Shown here: positions 33,493 to 42,198 of the stretch, piece after piece
How positions within the stretch are numbered: the stretch's first letter is position 1
Layout: the number at the start of each line of letters is the position of its first letter
Assembly: GCA_025463545.1 (NCBI GenBank)
Contig: JAODAR010000001.1
Coordinates: forward strand, 160,445 to 224,444
Reading direction: 5' to 3'
Length of the DNA stretch: 64,000 nt
Source: Microbacteriaceae bacterium
GTDB lineage: Bacteria > Actinomycetota > Actinomycetes > Actinomycetales > Microbacteriaceae
Made by a program: the position numbers and the translations under genes
The notes under the pieces: generated by a model
Seen by the model: the letters and a program-made list of their open reading frames with translations, nothing else
What the model was told of the DNA's origin: nothing
Database searches by the model: none

Positions 33493-34746
33493 TTAGATCG
33501 GGGGAAGCGTTGGGCTCGGTACCGAGTTGTGGTCGTGCAGGCGGAGCAGCAGCGTTGCCGTACCAGCCAACCCAAACATCAGCGACGGGTTGCGTGTACG
33601 GGCGCCGAAACCGCCGTCGTACCTGCCGCGCGACACAGCACCCTCGATCAGCGCGAGGCCGGCGGTCCGGGCCGCGTGCGTGTGGATCGGCTCTGCAAGC
33701 AACGCACCGGCGGTGGCCAGCAGGTCGATCGCGCCCGCCTCGCCGTGGCACAGCGAGGCGTCCGGACCGCCGCGCGACGCGAGGTGGCCGCGGACCAGCT
33801 CAACCGCGGCACCGGCCTCGGCCAGAAGCAGGAGATCGGCCAGTGCCACCCCAGCCGTAAGGTGGGCCAAGCCTATCCCGGCCGCTCCGCGACACCAGCT
33901 GGCGTCCGGCGCGGCCAGTGAGTCGAGCCAGGCGTGCGCGCCGGGGGCGACCCAGCCCTGCCCGGGCTCGAACAGCGCCCGTTCGATGGCGAAGGTTCGC
34001 CCGGCTGCTTCGAGCCATCCAGTTGCCGCGAGCACCAGGCCGATGCCGGACAGGCCCCGCGCGAGGCCAGCGCCAGGTTGCGGCGGCGCCTGCGAGATCG
34101 TCGAGGGCGACACCAGTGAGGGCGAAGCCGCCCAAGACGCGACCGGAACCGTGTTCGCCAGCTGCGCGGCGCGCACGCTGGCCGTTTCGGCCGCGGCCTC
34201 GTTGCCCCCAATCTTGGCGAGCGCCAGGAGCCCCGCGATATTCCCAGCCTCGCCACCGATGAGCGCGGGATTGGGGTCACCGTCAGGGGCGCCCCGGGCC
34301 GCACGTACAACCGCCTCCGCCGTCTTGGCCCCCACCGCCGTGAGTTCGGTGCTGCAGAGGGCACGGCCCGCGTCCATAGCCGCCCAGGCCACACCGCTAG
34401 CCCCGCGATACCAGTCGAGCCGGCCCGCCGAGATCAGCGCCTCGGAGCGCTTCACAGCATGGTGCAGCGCCGCAGTCGCCACCGCTGCCAGGGCGCGCTC
34501 ATCCACGATGGCGGCCAGCCGAGCAAGGAACCAGCCAACTCCGGCCGTCCCTCTCGCCAGGTCCGGGCCCAACGTCACGAGCACCGGGTGCCAAGCACCG
34601 CCGATGAACGCGACCTCGTCGGCGAGCCAGGTCGCCTCGCCGCCGCTGCGCAAGGCTCCCCGGGCGATGTCGCGACCCACGCGGGCGGCCTCGGCCAAGA
34701 AGGGATCGTCGCTCACCACGACGTCACCAGGTCGGGCGGCGAGCAC
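33493..34746 (-). CDS. LanC-like cyclase domain protein
   Basis: The 417-residue protein has the repeated Gly-rich helices of an alpha/alpha toroid (GLSGIGLVLAAT, RGAAGIGLAHLTAG, GEAGAIDLLATAG, GLAGTATLLLRL). It keeps the LanC zinc ligands: Cys in DASWCRGAAGIG and Cys-His in DASLCHGEAGAI. LanC enzymes add Cys thiols to dehydroamino acids to form (methyl)lanthionine. The GTG start overlaps the HopA1-type gene by 34 nt, so it is the last gene of a four-gene operon. The candidate substrate tail has no Cys, so its role here may be non-canonical. Confidence 0.8.
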   Translation of the reverse strand: MLAARPGDVVVSDDPFLAEAARVGRDIARGALRSGGEATWLADEVAFIGGAWHPVLVTLGPDLARGTAGVGWFLARLAAIVDERALAAVATAALHHAVKRSEALISAGRLDWYRGASGVAWAAMDAGRALCSTELTAVGAKTAEAVVRAARGAPDGDPNPALIGGEAGNIAGLLALAKIGGNEAAAETASVRAAQLANTVPVASWAASPSLVSPSTISQAPPQPGAGLARGLSGIGLVLAATGWLEAAGRTFAIERALFEPGQGWVAPGAHAWLDSLAAPDASWCRGAAGIGLAHLTAGVALADLLLLAEAGAAVELVRGHLASRGGPDASLCHGEAGAIDLLATAGALLAEPIHTHAARTAGLALIEGAVSRGRYDGGFGARTRNPSLMFGLAGTATLLLRLHDHNSVPSPTLPPI

Positions 34747-35633
34747 GCCCGCAAGTATGGCCGCGCAGGCGAGATGTCGTGGGCCGCGAGTCGTTCGGCA
34801 ACGACGGCGAGCGTTGCGGCCTCGTCGCCAGTGAGCCGCCGCTCGACGGCTAGGATCACGCCGTCGGCGACAGCGTCCGCGCGGCTCTGCCCGAAGCTCC
34901 GACCGTCGGCGGGGTCCTCAGCCGCAGCGACGCCCGGACCCAGCCGCAGCGTTAGCGGCGGCACCTCCGGCCGCAGCTCAGCCACCAGCGATGAGTGAAC
35001 CGCGCGCAGCGCGGGCTTCGCCACCACCCACTGCGGGTGGCCAATGTAGAGTACGACAGGCTCGACCCGGTCGAACAGTTCGCTTGTCAACGGGCACTTC
35101 AGCGTGTAGGTCAGTCGGAGCCGCTCCAGCGCCCCGGTCAAGCCCGCGACGAGCACGGCGGCTGACTGCGGTGGGCAATTCCAGTACACGCGCACCATCT
35201 CCTCGGGCGCGGGCCCGGCATCGGAGGACGTCACCCACCAGCCGCCACCGGCATCGGGCCCGTCACGCCGCGCAGTGACGGCAAGCCTGTCCCCGGCACG
35301 GACCGGTGCGGCCGGATGGTCGACGTTCAAGTAGTCTGGTGGGCTCAACTCGAGCAACTCCCCGGCACGCTCAGCCAGCAGCACCCCGCCGTGACCAACC
35401 CGACGGGCGTGCCAGCCGGCCTCCAACCGTCCAGTCGCCGCATGAGCCGCGCGAAGTCGTGCGACGAGGGACGGCACCTGCGGACCGGGCGCGGGCGGCG
35501 CGGTAGAACCGGCGCCGGCGAACCACGCCGAGTACAACAGTCGTCCCAGCGCCGCTCGATCGATTGGCGCGACGTAGCGCGCCAGCCGAACGGCGGCAAG
35601 CAGGTCGGCGCGGACCGTGCTTGTGACTGTCAC
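34713..35633 (-). CDS. HopA1-family protein (phospho-Ser/Thr lyase candidate)
   Basis: The 306-residue protein has the HopA1-type C-terminal half: MVRVYWNCPPQSAAVLVAGLTGALE, LRLTYTLKCPLTS, DRVEPVVLYIGHPQW, HSSLVAELRPEVPPLTLRLGPGVAAAEDP and GRSFGQSRADAVADGVILA. HopA1-domain proteins work with APH-type kinases in class V lanthipeptide and thioamitide biosynthesis, eliminating phosphate from Ser/Thr to leave dehydro residues. The GTG start overlaps the kinase stop (GTGA), which decides it against longer frames. It lies between kinase and LanC genes, a complete dehydration-cyclisation set. Confidence 0.78.
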   Translation of the reverse strand: MTVTSTVRADLLAAVRLARYVAPIDRAALGRLLYSAWFAGAGSTAPPAPGPQVPSLVARLRAAHAATGRLEAGWHARRVGHGGVLLAERAGELLELSPPDYLNVDHPAAPVRAGDRLAVTARRDGPDAGGGWWVTSSDAGPAPEEMVRVYWNCPPQSAAVLVAGLTGALERLRLTYTLKCPLTSELFDRVEPVVLYIGHPQWVVAKPALRAVHSSLVAELRPEVPPLTLRLGPGVAAAEDPADGRSFGQSRADAVADGVILAVERRLTGDEAATLAVVAERLAAHDISPARPYLRACSPPDLVTSW

Positions 35634-36673
35634 GGGCACCCCATCGAGGGGGATCGTGCGAGCTCTGACACGATCGTCCGCGGCGCATTGAGCAGCGTTG
35701 AGGCCCACGGAAGCAGGACGGGCTCAACCGCAGCGAGGACCTCCGCTCCCTGGTGGCCGAACTCGACGAGCGTCTGCACGAGCCGGACACCAGCCAGCGT
35801 GGTGCCGCGCTCGACAAGCGCCTGCCACGCGTCCGGTGCGGGAGCAGCGCCTGACCTGTACCCGGCGAGGAAGGCGTGCGCGGGCGCCCACACGTCGGGC
35901 AGCCGCCCGGCGTAGAGGCCGCGCATGGCAGCCGAGGCGAGTAGATCCGCCAACACCGAGGCGATGTCCCACGCTGGGTCGCCTAGGCACGCGAGCTCCC
36001 AATCAACGAGCCAGATCCGCGGCGGCACCTCGTCGAGAGCCACAAGCACGTTTGACCAACGCAGGTCGCCGTGAACGAGGCCGTCCACACGCCAGCTTGC
36101 GGCGGCGCGCGAGAATCCCCGTCGCAACGCCGGCGTGGCGGCCAGCCGCATGAGCAACTCACCGCACGGGCGCGGCAGCCAGCCGTAGTTTCCCCAGCCA
36201 GGCTCAAGTGCGGCCAGCAGCCACGGCTCGTGCCCGATCGTTGGCGGGCGCACCCGGTGCACTCGCGCGACGGCGCGGCCGTACTCGCACAGCACAGAGA
36301 GCGCGGTCGCGTCCACTCCGCCGAACGCAAACGCGGTCTCCGACAACGGCGTGCCCCGAACCGCCCCGAGCACGATCAACTCATCGCTCACGCCGATCGC
36401 ATGGCAAGGGGGAACCACGTCGGCCAGCGGCGGGGATGCCCGCGCTAACCGGTAGACGGCCGCCTCGGTCACTAAATCGCGACCATGGCTTCGGACCGGG
36501 TCGACCTGTTTGACGAACAGATCCTCACGCTCACCCAAGCGAATCCGGAACGAGCGGTGCGACACCGACGTCTCTGAAACCACCAGGCCGTGCTCGACCA
36601 CGTCATCGATCCTCAGAACTCCGAGGGCGAGCAACTCACGCACTACCGCAGCGGTGGGTGGCCCGTCATGCAT
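35630..36673 (-). CDS. APH-type kinase of a RiPP dehydration system
   Basis: The 347-residue protein has an aminoglycoside-phosphotransferase fold: Lys in EDLFVKQVDP (ATP binding), catalytic loop GLVHGDLRWSNVLVA (HGDxxxxN, about 205-219) and metal-binding WLVDWELACLGDPAWDIASVL (about 228-248). Free-standing APH kinases next to HopA1 and LanC proteins phosphorylate Ser/Thr of precursor peptides (as in class V lanthipeptides) rather than antibiotics. The ATG was taken as start; a TTG six codons upstream is possible. It starts about 36 nt after the repeat-bearing protease gene, so the protease and kinase are co-expressed. Confidence 0.78.
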   Translation of the reverse strand: MHDGPPTAAVVRELLALGVLRIDDVVEHGLVVSETSVSHRSFRIRLGEREDLFVKQVDPVRSHGRDLVTEAAVYRLARASPPLADVVPPCHAIGVSDELIVLGAVRGTPLSETAFAFGGVDATALSVLCEYGRAVARVHRVRPPTIGHEPWLLAALEPGWGNYGWLPRPCGELLMRLAATPALRRGFSRAAASWRVDGLVHGDLRWSNVLVALDEVPPRIWLVDWELACLGDPAWDIASVLADLLASAAMRGLYAGRLPDVWAPAHAFLAGYRSGAAPAPDAWQALVERGTTLAGVRLVQTLVEFGHQGAEVLAAVEPVLLPWASTLLNAPRTIVSELARSPSMGCP

Positions 36674-36708
36674 CGCAGTCGTACCGTCCAACTTGATGCG
36701 CCGGGCGT

Positions 36709-38553
36709 TCAGGCTCCGTAGCCGTACGGGTCGTAGTAGCCCTCGTACCCGGCCGGGCCGTACGGGTCGTAGCCGGACGCGCCGTAGTAGCCCGCGTACC
36801 CGGCCGCACCGGACGGGTCGTAGCCGGACGGGTCGTAGCCGGACAGGTCGTAGCCGGACGGGTCGTAGTAGCCCCCGTAGCCGGCCGCACCGGACGTGTC
36901 GTAGCCGGACGTGTCGTAGCCGGACGTGTCGTAGCCGGACGTGTCGTAGCCGGACGGGTCGTAGCCGGACGTGTCGTAGCCGGACGGGTCGTAGCCGGAC
37001 GGGTCGTAGCCGGACGGGCCATAGTAGCCCTCGTATCCGGCCGCACCGGACGGATCGTAGGCGGACGGATCATAGCCGTACGGGTCATAGCCGGACGGGT
37101 CATAGCCGGACGCATCGTAGCCGGACGCATCGTAGCCGGACGGACCGTAGGCGTACGGATCGTAACCGTACGGGTCGTAGTAGGCCTCGTACCCGGCCGC
37201 ATCGTACGGGTCATATGCGGATGCGTCTTGGAAGCCGCCGAAGCCAGTTACCGGTGGGGCGGGCGGGCCCGGAATGAACGGCGGACGCGTCGGCAGGGTC
37301 GGGAACGTCGGACGCGTCGGCAGGGTCGGGAACGTCGGACGCGTCGGCAGGGTCGGGAACGTCGGACGCGTCGGGAACGTCGGACGCGTCGGCAGGGTCG
37401 GGAACGTCGGGAACGTCGGACGCGTCGGGAACGTCGGACGCGTCGGCAACGTCGGGAACGTCGGACGCGTCGGGAACGTCGGACGCGTCGGCAACGTCGG
37501 ACGCGTCGGGAACGTCGGACGCGTCGGCAGGGTCGGGAACGTCGGACGCGTCGGCAGGGTCGGGAACGTCGGGAACGTCGGACGCGTCGGGAACGTCGGA
37601 CGCGTCGGCAACGTCGGACGCGTCGGCAACGTCGGACGCGTCGGCAGAGTCGGGAACGTCGGCAACGTCGGACGCGTTGGCAGCGTCGGGAACGTCGGAC
37701 GCGTCGGGAACGTCAGAAGCGGGGGTGGTGGGGTGCAGAGCGAGTTGGCCGCAGCGATGTCGCCTGCACTCAGCGCTGTACGTTGTCCAATGCTCGCCGC
37801 CGGATCGGTCGGGACGATCGTGTCCTGACCGTTTGCCGTGAAGGCATTGCGTGGGTAGTGCATGATCGAGCCGTAGTCGTACACGCCGACGTCGTCTCCG
37901 TCGGTGATGTGCTGGGTGAAGTTGTTAAGAGCCGCGGGGATGATGTTCGCGAAGTTGATCGTCACAAACACGTCGCGGTCTTCGCGGCTCTGCTCGTGCC
38001 ATAGCCCAACGACGTGACCGATCTCGTGAATCGCGTTGCCGGTGCCGCAATCGGCTCCGAGGGTCACCGTTTGACGGCCACCTTGGCGACCGACGAACGA
38101 CGAGCAGCCGCTGCCCGGCACGAACTCGACCCAGTCCGAAAACCCGGCCTGGTTGGCAGCCGTCCGCAGAACAAAGCGGAAGCTCGTGTTGTGCTGCCAA
38201 TGGTCGATCGCTTCGGTGACCCGCTCCTGGTCGGGGAAATCCTCAGATATCTGGTACGGGACAGTGCAATTTGGCCACCTGAACTGCGAGCCCGAAATGA
38301 CGACGCCAGCAGCAACGGGTCCGCCGGACATCTCCTGGCGCCGCATTTCGGTGCGCTCAACGACCTGCTCAACAGGCCCCAGGTTGATGTCACCCTCCAC
38401 AAGCGCCATGCCATCGACCACGGCATACTGCACGGCCTTGGACCGGAAGGTGAGCCCATCGACAAAGGCGGTCCCGATGTCGTCACTGAACTGGTGTTCG
38501 CCTACGGATTCAGTGGGATCCGACGAAGTGGGGCTCGGCTTCCGGTCGACCAT
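36709..38553 (-). CDS. Astacin-type (M12A) metalloprotease with long repetitive C-terminal tail
   Basis: The 614-residue protein has an intact astacin domain: WPNCTVPYQISEDFP, zinc site HEIGHVVGLWHEQSREDRD (about 176-194, matching HExxHxxGxxHExxRxDRD), and Met-turn YDYGSIMHYP (about 225-234), ending near Cys273. No signal peptide is visible, unusual for astacins. Residues 282-425 are about 47 X-Pro-Thr tripeptides, X being Phe, Leu or Arg. Residues ~443-614 are Tyr/Asp/Ser/Gly repeats (GYDPS, GYDTS) grouped by AAGYxGYY spacers. The tail lacks Cys but is full of Ser, Thr and Arg. AGGAG precedes the ATG. It heads the operon with kinase, lyase and cyclase. I infer that the tail is a substrate of these and of the convergent methyltransferases, perhaps released by the protease. 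Confidence 0.85.
   Translation of the reverse strand: MVDRKPSPTSSDPTESVGEHQFSDDIGTAFVDGLTFRSKAVQYAVVDGMALVEGDINLGPVEQVVERTEMRRQEMSGGPVAAGVVISGSQFRWPNCTVPYQISEDFPDQERVTEAIDHWQHNTSFRFVLRTAANQAGFSDWVEFVPGSGCSSFVGRQGGRQTVTLGADCGTGNAIHEIGHVVGLWHEQSREDRDVFVTINFANIIPAALNNFTQHITDGDDVGVYDYGSIMHYPRNAFTANGQDTIVPTDPAASIGQRTALSAGDIAAANSLCTPPPPLLTFPTRPTFPTLPTRPTLPTFPTLPTRPTLPTRPTLPTRPTFPTRPTFPTFPTLPTRPTFPTLPTRPTFPTRPTLPTRPTFPTRPTFPTLPTRPTFPTRPTFPTFPTLPTRPTFPTRPTFPTLPTRPTFPTLPTRPTFPTLPTRPPFIPGPPAPPVTGFGGFQDASAYDPYDAAGYEAYYDPYGYDPYAYGPSGYDASGYDASGYDPSGYDPYGYDPSAYDPSGAAGYEGYYGPSGYDPSGYDPSGYDTSGYDPSGYDTSGYDTSGYDTSGYDTSGAAGYGGYYDPSGYDLSGYDPSGYDPSGAAGYAGYYGASGYDPYGPAGYEGYYDPYGYGA
36712..37227 (-). repeat. Tyr-rich 15-bp (pentapeptide) repeat region in the protease tail
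   Basis: Mostly in-frame 15-bp units encode G-Y-D-(P/T/A)-S. Five longer modules each open with (A/P)AGY-x-(A/G)YY: the first starts near residue 449, the last ends at the C-terminus as PAGYEGYYDPYGYGA. Near-identical neighbouring units indicate recent slippage or unequal crossover. Confidence 0.9.
37279..37710 (-). repeat. 9-bp (X-Pro-Thr) repeat tract in the protease tail
   Basis: About 47 consecutive 9-bp units encode X-Pro-Thr with X alternating among Phe, Leu and Arg in a non-random order (RPT-FPT, RPT-LPT, FPT-LPT-RPT), ending in RPP. About 17 units carry Arg. The codons are nearly uniform, so the array looks young. Confidence 0.92.
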
Positions 38554-38911
38554 GGCGCTCTCCTAGCTCAACTGATCGTGCTGAGTCCGTTCTACTCCCC
38601 ATTCCGAACGCTAGCAATCCTCATTTTTTGGGGACAAGAGTGAATCAGTCGCGCTGGCGACGCGCTCGCCTTACCGCGGCCGCGGTCCCGTGTCTGAGTT
38701 AAGGCATTATCGAGCGTTTCTCAACTTAGGTGGCTAACGATTGGCTGCCCACAAAACGACAGCGACAACCGTAGTGAACTGGGAGCGACATCTTGTCCTG
38801 TCCCTCTCCGCCTGTGATTCAGGGTTGAAGGTGATCAAAGCCCGGGGCCTTGATCACGGCGAGAATGAAGAGTGTGAATCTGCACACCACGGCTACAGCA
38901 CGCGGCATATA
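38554..38911. other. Intergenic DNA upstream of the astacin gene
   Basis: About 358 bp with locally lower GC (e.g. CTAGCAATCCTCATTTTTTGGGGAC). The promoter of the astacin-kinase-lyase-cyclase operon should lie here. No gene is recognisable before the IS3 remnant. Confidence 0.4.
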
Positions 38912-39013
38912 AACGTTCACCAGAGGATCCACTCCGCGATTGGCTACCGAACACCGATCGAATACGAGTCGGATTGCCATCAGAATCACGCCCAGGAAAT
39001 CCTGTCCGCGTGA
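38912..39013 (+). pseudogene. C-terminal scrap of an IS3-family transposase
   Basis: The frame encodes NVHQRIHSAIGYRTPIEYE, the signature of the end of the IS3 orfB DDE integrase domain (YNxxRxHSALGYxTPxEYE). Everything upstream of it, including the catalytic acidic residues, is missing. Confidence 0.7.
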
Positions 39014-39154
39014 ACACCGAGCGTCTACCAAACCCATTGTGGTTCACCGTTACAGGATTACCCTCCGGCAGTTGCGGAAGAATTGGCGCGAGTCGGTTAC
39101 ACAACCTCTTCGGCTCGTCAGCACATGTTGTTCGTCGCTCATCTGAGCCGGTGA

Positions 39155-39770
39155 ATGGAGGATGAGCACTACGCCGTCGAGGATCTGACAGACGATGTGC
39201 TGGAGATGTACTCCTTCACGCGCCGGACTGGGGGCTATGTGAACTATCGCACGATGAAAGCCGCGAGGCCTTTGTGTCGGGTCTTGGCGTCGATCGGGGT
39301 CGTCGTCGCCTCGACGGCGATGCCGACTGCGTCGCAACTTGTATTGGACCGCTTCGCCGAATACCTCACTCGAGTGCGGGGCTTGGCTGTTGCCACGGTC
39401 ACCGGTTACATCGGCCGGATACACCCGTTGCTTGTCGCCCGGTCGGAGACGGCCGGGGTCGGTTCGACGGGCTGACCATGACCGATGTGCGCTTTTTTCT
39501 CTCCGAGAGGTGCGCCGGTGAGGCGGCATCGTCGGCGCAGTTGTGCGTCTCGGCGCTGCGCTCGTTCCTGGGTTTCCTGCACCTGAAGGGCACTGCCTTA
39601 TCGGTGTCGGCGGCGGCGGTTCCGTCTGTGGCAGGCTGGTCGCAGGCTGCTCTACCCAAAGATCTGAACCCCGCCGCCCTGACGGCACTACTGGCCGGCT
39701 GCGATCGGGACACCGTGGGTGGGCGCCGCGATTATGCGGTCATGTTGTTGTTATGTGCCCGTCGCCGACA
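39155..39770 (+). pseudogene. Tyrosine site-specific integrase, frameshifted and truncated
   Basis: The first frame (ATG 39155) gives LVLDRFAEYLTRVRGLAVATVTGYIGRIHPLLVARSETAG, the SAM-like N-terminal domain. It breaks near 39465 and continues in another frame as LTMTDVRFFLSERCAGEAASSAQLCVSALRSFLGFLHLKGTAL, then VPSVAGWSQAALPKDLNPAALTALLAGCDRDTVGGRRDYAVMLLL. The catalytic domain (R...HxxR...Y) is lost after ~39770. It marks the right border of the accessory DNA. Confidence 0.8.
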
Positions 39771-39840
39771 GCGGCGTGGATGCTCGTCCGCAGCGGCGCT
39801 GCGGCGTAACCCCGCGCGGGTCGGGCGCCAACGGCGCGGG

Positions 39841-41247
39841 TCAGACGGTGCGGCGGTCGCCGCCCGTCGAGAGCGCGGGTCCGGGGCGCCGGCCCTTCAC
39901 GTTCCAGTATGTTGCGATGCCGGCGCCGATCAGCAGCCAGACGACGCCGATGATCTTTGCGTTGTCGTTGGCGTTCCAGAGGGCGTAGCCGAGCACGATG
40001 ATGCCGACGATCGGGGAGATCCAGTGCACGAACACCCGCTTGCTCCGCAGCTTCACGCCGAAGTGGGCGATCACAGCGACATGCAGAAGGATGTACGCGG
40101 TGAGCGCACCGAACGTCACCAGCGTCGTGAGCAGCTCCTGCTCCGTCGTGCCGGCGATGCCGATGACGAGGGAGATTCCGGCGATCAGCAGCATCGCGTT
40201 GGTGGGAACCTGGCGCTTGGCGCTGACCTTGGCGAAGATCCTGGGCAGCTGGCCGTCCCTCGCCATGCTGAAGACCAGCCGGCTGGAGGTCGCCTGCGAC
40301 GCGATCGAGTTCGCGAAGATCGCAACGAGGGCCGACGTCAACGTCACGACGATCTTGAACCACGGCCCGACGACCTGCCCGGCGATGTCGTAGAAGGCGT
40401 TGTTTGTGGCATCCCCCTCGGCGAAGGTGCTGCCGGTTGGTACGAAGATGGCGGCGAGGTACACCTGCAGCACGAAGATCACGGTGATTGCGAAGAGCAC
40501 AATCATCGTCGCCTTCGACACGGCGCGGCCGCCGCCCTTCGCCTCTTCGTTCAGCGTGGAGATGGCGTCGAAGCCGATGAAGCTCAGCGCCGCGATCGGG
40601 ATGGCGCCGAACACGATCGCCCATGAGAACTGCGCCGGCTGGAAGATCGGGTCGAGGCTGAACGATGCCTTGCCCTGCGCAACGGCGACCAGCGCACCGA
40701 CCACGAACACGGCGAGCACGACGAGCTGAATGGCCAGGAAGATCTTGTTCGCGCCCGCGGTGAGGTTGATCCCGCGCAGGTTGATCAGGGCGGCCAGCAC
40801 GACGAATACCATGATCCACACGAACGCGGGGATGCCGGGCACCACCGTCACCATGGCGGCGGCGGCGAACACCGACAACAGCGCGGGCAGCAGGAGATAG
40901 TCGAGCAGGATCGCCCAGCCGGCCAGGAACCCGACGAACCGGTTGAGCCCGATTCGCACGTAGGAGTACACTGACCCGGCGATCGGGAACTTCTCGGCCA
41001 TCTCCTTATAGCTCAACGCGCTGAAGAACATGGCGAACGCGGCAACCAGGTACACCAGCGCCGGCATGCCGCCGGAGAAGTTGTAGATGATGCCGAACAC
41101 GGGAAGCGTCGCCAGCGGAACCATGTAGATCAGCCCGTACACGACAACGTCGGTCAGGCTCATCGACCGGCTCAGCTCCTGTTTGTACCCGAACTCCTCC
41201 AGGCGGTCGGTACTCGTCTCGGTCGTCTGATTCTGCGCATCCGGCAT
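39841..41247 (-). CDS. APC-family amino acid permease
   Basis: The 468-residue protein has about 12 hydrophobic helices and APC-family signatures: SLTDVVVYGLIYMVPLATLPVFGIIYNFSGG, EKFPIAGSVYSYVRIGLNRFVGFLAGWAILLDYLLLP, and ALSFIGFDAISTLNEEAKGG in helix 6. It is probably a proton-coupled importer for amino acids, amines or amides. It is last gene of a five-gene minus operon and is paralogous to the second permease at 43239-44705. Confidence 0.9.
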   Translation of the reverse strand: MPDAQNQTTETSTDRLEEFGYKQELSRSMSLTDVVVYGLIYMVPLATLPVFGIIYNFSGGMPALVYLVAAFAMFFSALSYKEMAEKFPIAGSVYSYVRIGLNRFVGFLAGWAILLDYLLLPALLSVFAAAAMVTVVPGIPAFVWIMVFVVLAALINLRGINLTAGANKIFLAIQLVVLAVFVVGALVAVAQGKASFSLDPIFQPAQFSWAIVFGAIPIAALSFIGFDAISTLNEEAKGGGRAVSKATMIVLFAITVIFVLQVYLAAIFVPTGSTFAEGDATNNAFYDIAGQVVGPWFKIVVTLTSALVAIFANSIASQATSSRLVFSMARDGQLPRIFAKVSAKRQVPTNAMLLIAGISLVIGIAGTTEQELLTTLVTFGALTAYILLHVAVIAHFGVKLRSKRVFVHWISPIVGIIVLGYALWNANDNAKIIGVVWLLIGAGIATYWNVKGRRPGPALSTGGDRRTV

Positions 41248-41329
41248 GTGCGGTGCCTTTCGTTGGGGAGTGTCAGGGGAAGGGAAAGTGAGGGGTGACG
41301 GATGCGGCGCTGCTGCGACCGCGCGGGTG

Positions 41330-42184
41330 TCAGTGCCGCGCCAGGAAATCCCGTAGCGCAGCGAGGTACACGTCGGGCTGCTCGAGGTGCACCGAGTGCG
41401 TGCCGCCGGCGAATTCGCGGAACTCCCCCGCCGGGTTCATCCGCGCGAAGGCGCCGATCGTCTCCGGCCGTGCCTCGTCGTCACCGCCGCAGAGCCACAG
41501 GTTCGGGATTTCGAGCGACCGAACGACCGGTGTGTAGTCCCGCCCGCGCAGGTTGCCGGTCTGAGTGAACTCGTTCGGTCCCCACATCGTGAGGTACGGG
41601 CCCATGCCCAGTTCGTCGACGCTGCGTTGCAGCGGTTCGGGCCACGGGTCGAGGTTGCAAAAGTGACGACGATAGAACTCGGCTTCCGCGGCCCGGTACG
41701 CGGGCGCATCCGTCCGCCCCGACAGCGCCCGCCGGTCGGCGGCGGGCAGCGCCGCCACCAGCCCGGCGGCATCCGCACACCAGGTCTCGACGTTGACGAG
41801 TGGGCTGGCCAGCAGGAGTGAGGCGACGCGTTCTGGGTGCTTCTCGAAAAAGGCGAGCGCCAGCATCCCGCCCCAGGAGTGCCCGAACAGGTGAAACGTC
41901 GTGAGCCCGAGGTCGTCGACCAGGCGCGTGAGGTCGTCGACGAAGTTCTCGACACTCCAGAGCGCCGGGTCGTCGGGGTGGTCGGACCGGCCGGAGCCCA
42001 GCTGGTCGTAGAGCACCACCCGGCGCTCGTCGGCCAGCGCGTTGAGCGGCTCGAGGTAGTAGCTCGGCACGCCGGGGCCGCCGTGCAGCAGCACCAGCGG
42101 TGTCGCATCCGTTCCCGGGTCGGTCGACTGCCACCAGACCCGGCCGGCGGCGACCGAACTGTATCCGGTTGTCGTCATCGTCAC
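41330..42184 (-). CDS. Proline iminopeptidase-family alpha/beta hydrolase
   Basis: The 284-residue protein has LVLLHGGPGVPSYYLEPLNALADERRVVLYDQLGSGRSD (HGGPG oxyanion motif), the nucleophile elbow LFGHSWGGMLALAF, and catalytic His in FAGGTHSVHLEQPD. HGGPG plus GxSWGG is typical of prolyl iminopeptidases and related amidases/esterases (S33). Start could be the GTG used here or an ATG two codons later. It pairs with the permease downstream and resembles the second hydrolase at 44760. Confidence 0.87.
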   Translation of the reverse strand: MTMTTTGYSSVAAGRVWWQSTDPGTDATPLVLLHGGPGVPSYYLEPLNALADERRVVLYDQLGSGRSDHPDDPALWSVENFVDDLTRLVDDLGLTTFHLFGHSWGGMLALAFFEKHPERVASLLLASPLVNVETWCADAAGLVAALPAADRRALSGRTDAPAYRAAEAEFYRRHFCNLDPWPEPLQRSVDELGMGPYLTMWGPNEFTQTGNLRGRDYTPVVRSLEIPNLWLCGGDDEARPETIGAFARMNPAGEFREFAGGTHSVHLEQPDVYLAALRDFLARH

Positions 42185-42198
42185 TTCTTGATCGGGGG

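Noticed and set aside
35630..36673. Aminoglycoside-resistance phosphotransferase
   Set aside because: The HGD and DWE motifs are shared by the whole APH fold; operon context with HopA1 and LanC genes points to peptide phosphorylation.
37279..37710. Possible CRISPR or minisatellite non-coding array
   Set aside because: The unit is 9 bp, continuous with an astacin reading frame, with no spacers and no cas genes.
37228..38004. Open frames of Arg-rich or Gly-Arg-Val repeats on the plus strand opposite the protease tail
   Set aside because: They are the complement of the 9-bp X-Pro-Thr tract; the astacin frame is supported by its catalytic domain and ribosome-binding site.
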